The notes under the pieces were generated by a model that had not been told where the DNA came from, did not search any database, and saw only the letters and a program-made list of their open reading frames with translations. This document shows, piece after piece, positions 44,784 to 45,995 of a stretch of DNA of 45,995 nt (the first letter of the stretch is position 1; each line of letters opens with the position of its first letter). The DNA is from Wenyingzhuangia sp. (GTDB lineage Bacteria > Bacteroidota > Bacteroidia > Flavobacteriales > Flavobacteriaceae): the NCBI GenBank assembly GCA_020628175.1, contig JAHDFK010000012.1, positions 1 through 45,995 of the forward strand, written 5' to 3'. Made by a program: the position numbers and the translations under genes.

Positions 44784-45924
44784 CGCTTTTACCGTTAGCG
44801 TTTTCTATGTTAACATGTGATTCCTCACATAAAAATACAATTTGAAATCAATTCACAACATAATAGATGTTAAAGATTTAAGTACAGATCATGTGATTCC
44901 TCACATAAAAATACAATTTGAAATCAATTCACAACAACTCGACTACATTAACCATTTGGTTATACCATGTGATTCCTCACATAAAAATACAATTTGAAAT
45001 CAATTCACAACTATCAAGCTGTACTTGAATGATATAGGTAATCATGTGATTCCTCACATAAAAATACAATTTGAAATCAATTCACAACCACTCCTTTAAG
45101 TTGTTTTTGTACGTCTAACATGTGATTCCTCACATAAAAATACAATTTGAAATCAATTCACAACATTTCTGAACTGGAATATTTAACCCAAAAACATGTG
45201 ATTCCTCACATAAAAATACAATTTGAAATCAATTCACAACATGTTCCTTCTTGGGCTTATAATCCATCTTCATGTGATTCCTCACATAAAAATACAATTT
45301 GAAATCAATTCACAACACCTTCTTTAGGACCACTATCGTTTGTTTCCATGTGATTCCTCACATAAAAATACAATTTGAAATCAATTCACAACTTGCGAAT
45401 AGATGCTCACAATAGTAAAGGACATGTGATTCCTCACATAAAAATACAATTTGAAATCAATTCACAACTTGTTAGATGTTGACGCATTAAAGGTTGACCA
45501 TGTGATTCCTCACATAAAAATACAATTTGAAATCAATTCACAACACTATTCATAAAGTTTGTAAGGGATTTAAACATGTGATTCCTCACATAAAAATACA
45601 ATTTGAAATCAATTCACAACATTACGAGTAGACGTATTCAAGAGAATTATCATGTGATTCCTCACATAAAAATACAATTTGAAATCAATTCACAACACTA
45701 TTCATAAAGTTTGTAAGGGATTTAAACATGTGATTCCTCACATAAAAATACAATTTGAAATCAATTCACAACTACACTATAGTCAAGCAGGTTTTGACCC
45801 TACATGTGATTCCTCACATAAAAATACAATTTGAAATCAATTCACAACTGCGCTTAAGCAATTACCGCTGTTAAGTAACATGTGATTCCTCACATAAAAA
45901 TACAATTTGAAATCAATTCACAAC

Positions 45925-45995
45925 ACGTATGTTGGAGGTAGTGGACTACCTATTAAATTTGGTGCTATTTTTTATGCTACTTTTTGATTGTTAAT
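45925..45995. other. Flank of the array at the window edge (candidate leader)
   Basis: The last 71 bases contain no further repeat. By the direction of the repeats this is the leader side, where new spacers would be added. It holds a 5-bp hairpin GGTAG-TCCA-CTACC at about 45936-45949 and AT-rich sequence. A 20-codon open frame ending TGA at 45985-45987 is too short to call a gene. Confidence 0.4.

Larger units (their letters stand above)
44739..45924 (-). CRISPR. Type II-C CRISPR array: 16 repeats of 46 nt, 15 spacers
   Basis: All 16 repeats appear identical. On the plus strand each starts CATGTGATTCCTCACAT and ends AATCAATTCACAAC; in the crRNA sense (minus strand) each starts GTTGTGAATTGATTTC. 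Repeat starts on the plus strand: 44739, 44814, 44890, 44966, 45043, 45119, 45195, 45271, 45347, 45423, 45499, 45575, 45651, 45727, 45803, 45879. Spacers are 30 nt, except the first (29, 44785-44813) and the fourth (31, 45012-45042). Spacers 11 (45545-45574) and 13 (45697-45726) are identical. The exact anti-repeat of the tracrRNA fixes the functional strand as minus. The lack of decayed repeats suggests an array kept in use. Confidence 0.98.

Noticed and set aside
45849..45878. Similarity of spacer 15 to the tracrRNA hairpin region (TTACCGCT and TTAAG shared)
   Set aside because: Only about a dozen bases with a gap; not a self-targeting match.
45925..45987. A 20-codon open frame right after the last repeat
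   Set aside because: Too short; a stop-free run of this length is not rare, and no start codon or family is recognised.

Overview
The window is AT-rich bacterial chromosome that looks like a member of the Bacteroidota, family Flavobacteriaceae. I base this on several things. The gene neighbourhoods are typical: dapA-bamD-rpoZ-coaBC-DUF4835-recN-fabI, dnaA next to a small tyrosine phosphatase, and DUF2795 upstream of a long SecA. The isocitrate dehydrogenase is the monomeric type. Starts lack Shine-Dalgarno sequences. Several intergenic regions carry the Bacteroidota promoter form TTG-N~19-TAnnTTTG. I cannot name the genus from sequence alone.

Layout. 53-1429: an IS3-family insertion sequence with a programmed-frameshift orfA/orfB pair; orfB is broken by an extra frameshift. 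1439-6569 (minus): secA, DUF2795, PduO-type cobalamin adenosyltransferase and a methyltransferase. 6647-10275 (plus): a polysaccharide-export trio (Wza-like lipoprotein, BY-kinase with a tyrosine-rich tail, DivIC/FtsB-like protein) ending in a perfect 20-bp terminator hairpin. 10301-15557: THUMP rRNA methyltransferase (minus), then methyltransferase, ZIP transporter, porin and an orphan ModA (plus), then a VOC protein (minus). 15606-22418 (minus): a long housekeeping run from dapA to fabI. 22536-24378 (minus): HtrA protease and a small membrane protein. 24451-27875 (plus): dapF, GNAT, mltG, membrane J-domain protein. 27905-30505 (minus): tetrapyrrole-methylase family protein, LMW-PTP and dnaA. 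30695-34104: a thioesterase (plus) facing a tightly packed minus operon LEA lipoprotein-ribD-EamA-YigZ. 34110-36688 (plus): prmC, trmD, a duplicated REP-like intergenic element, and rplS. 36762-39045 (plus): monomeric icd.

39106-45924 is a complete type II-C CRISPR-Cas locus: a tracrRNA gene on the minus strand, then cas9 (1373 aa, all RuvC and HNH residues present), cas1 and cas2 on the plus strand, then an array of 16 identical 46-nt repeats and 15 spacers. The tracrRNA anti-repeat (23 nt, exact) and the direction of the repeats show that crRNAs are made from the minus strand, towards cas2. Three sequence signs fit this. Each repeat carries a promoter-like TTG-N18-TATTTTTA. The tracrRNA has the same kind of element (TTG-N20-TAAATTTA). 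An 11-bp hairpin followed by a T-run on the minus strand sits between the array and cas2. The proposed model is one in which each repeat starts its own crRNA, as known for Neisseria II-C, but with Bacteroidota promoter elements.

Most of the remainder is ordinary core genome. The CRISPR locus, the IS element and the REP-like repeats are the accessory parts.
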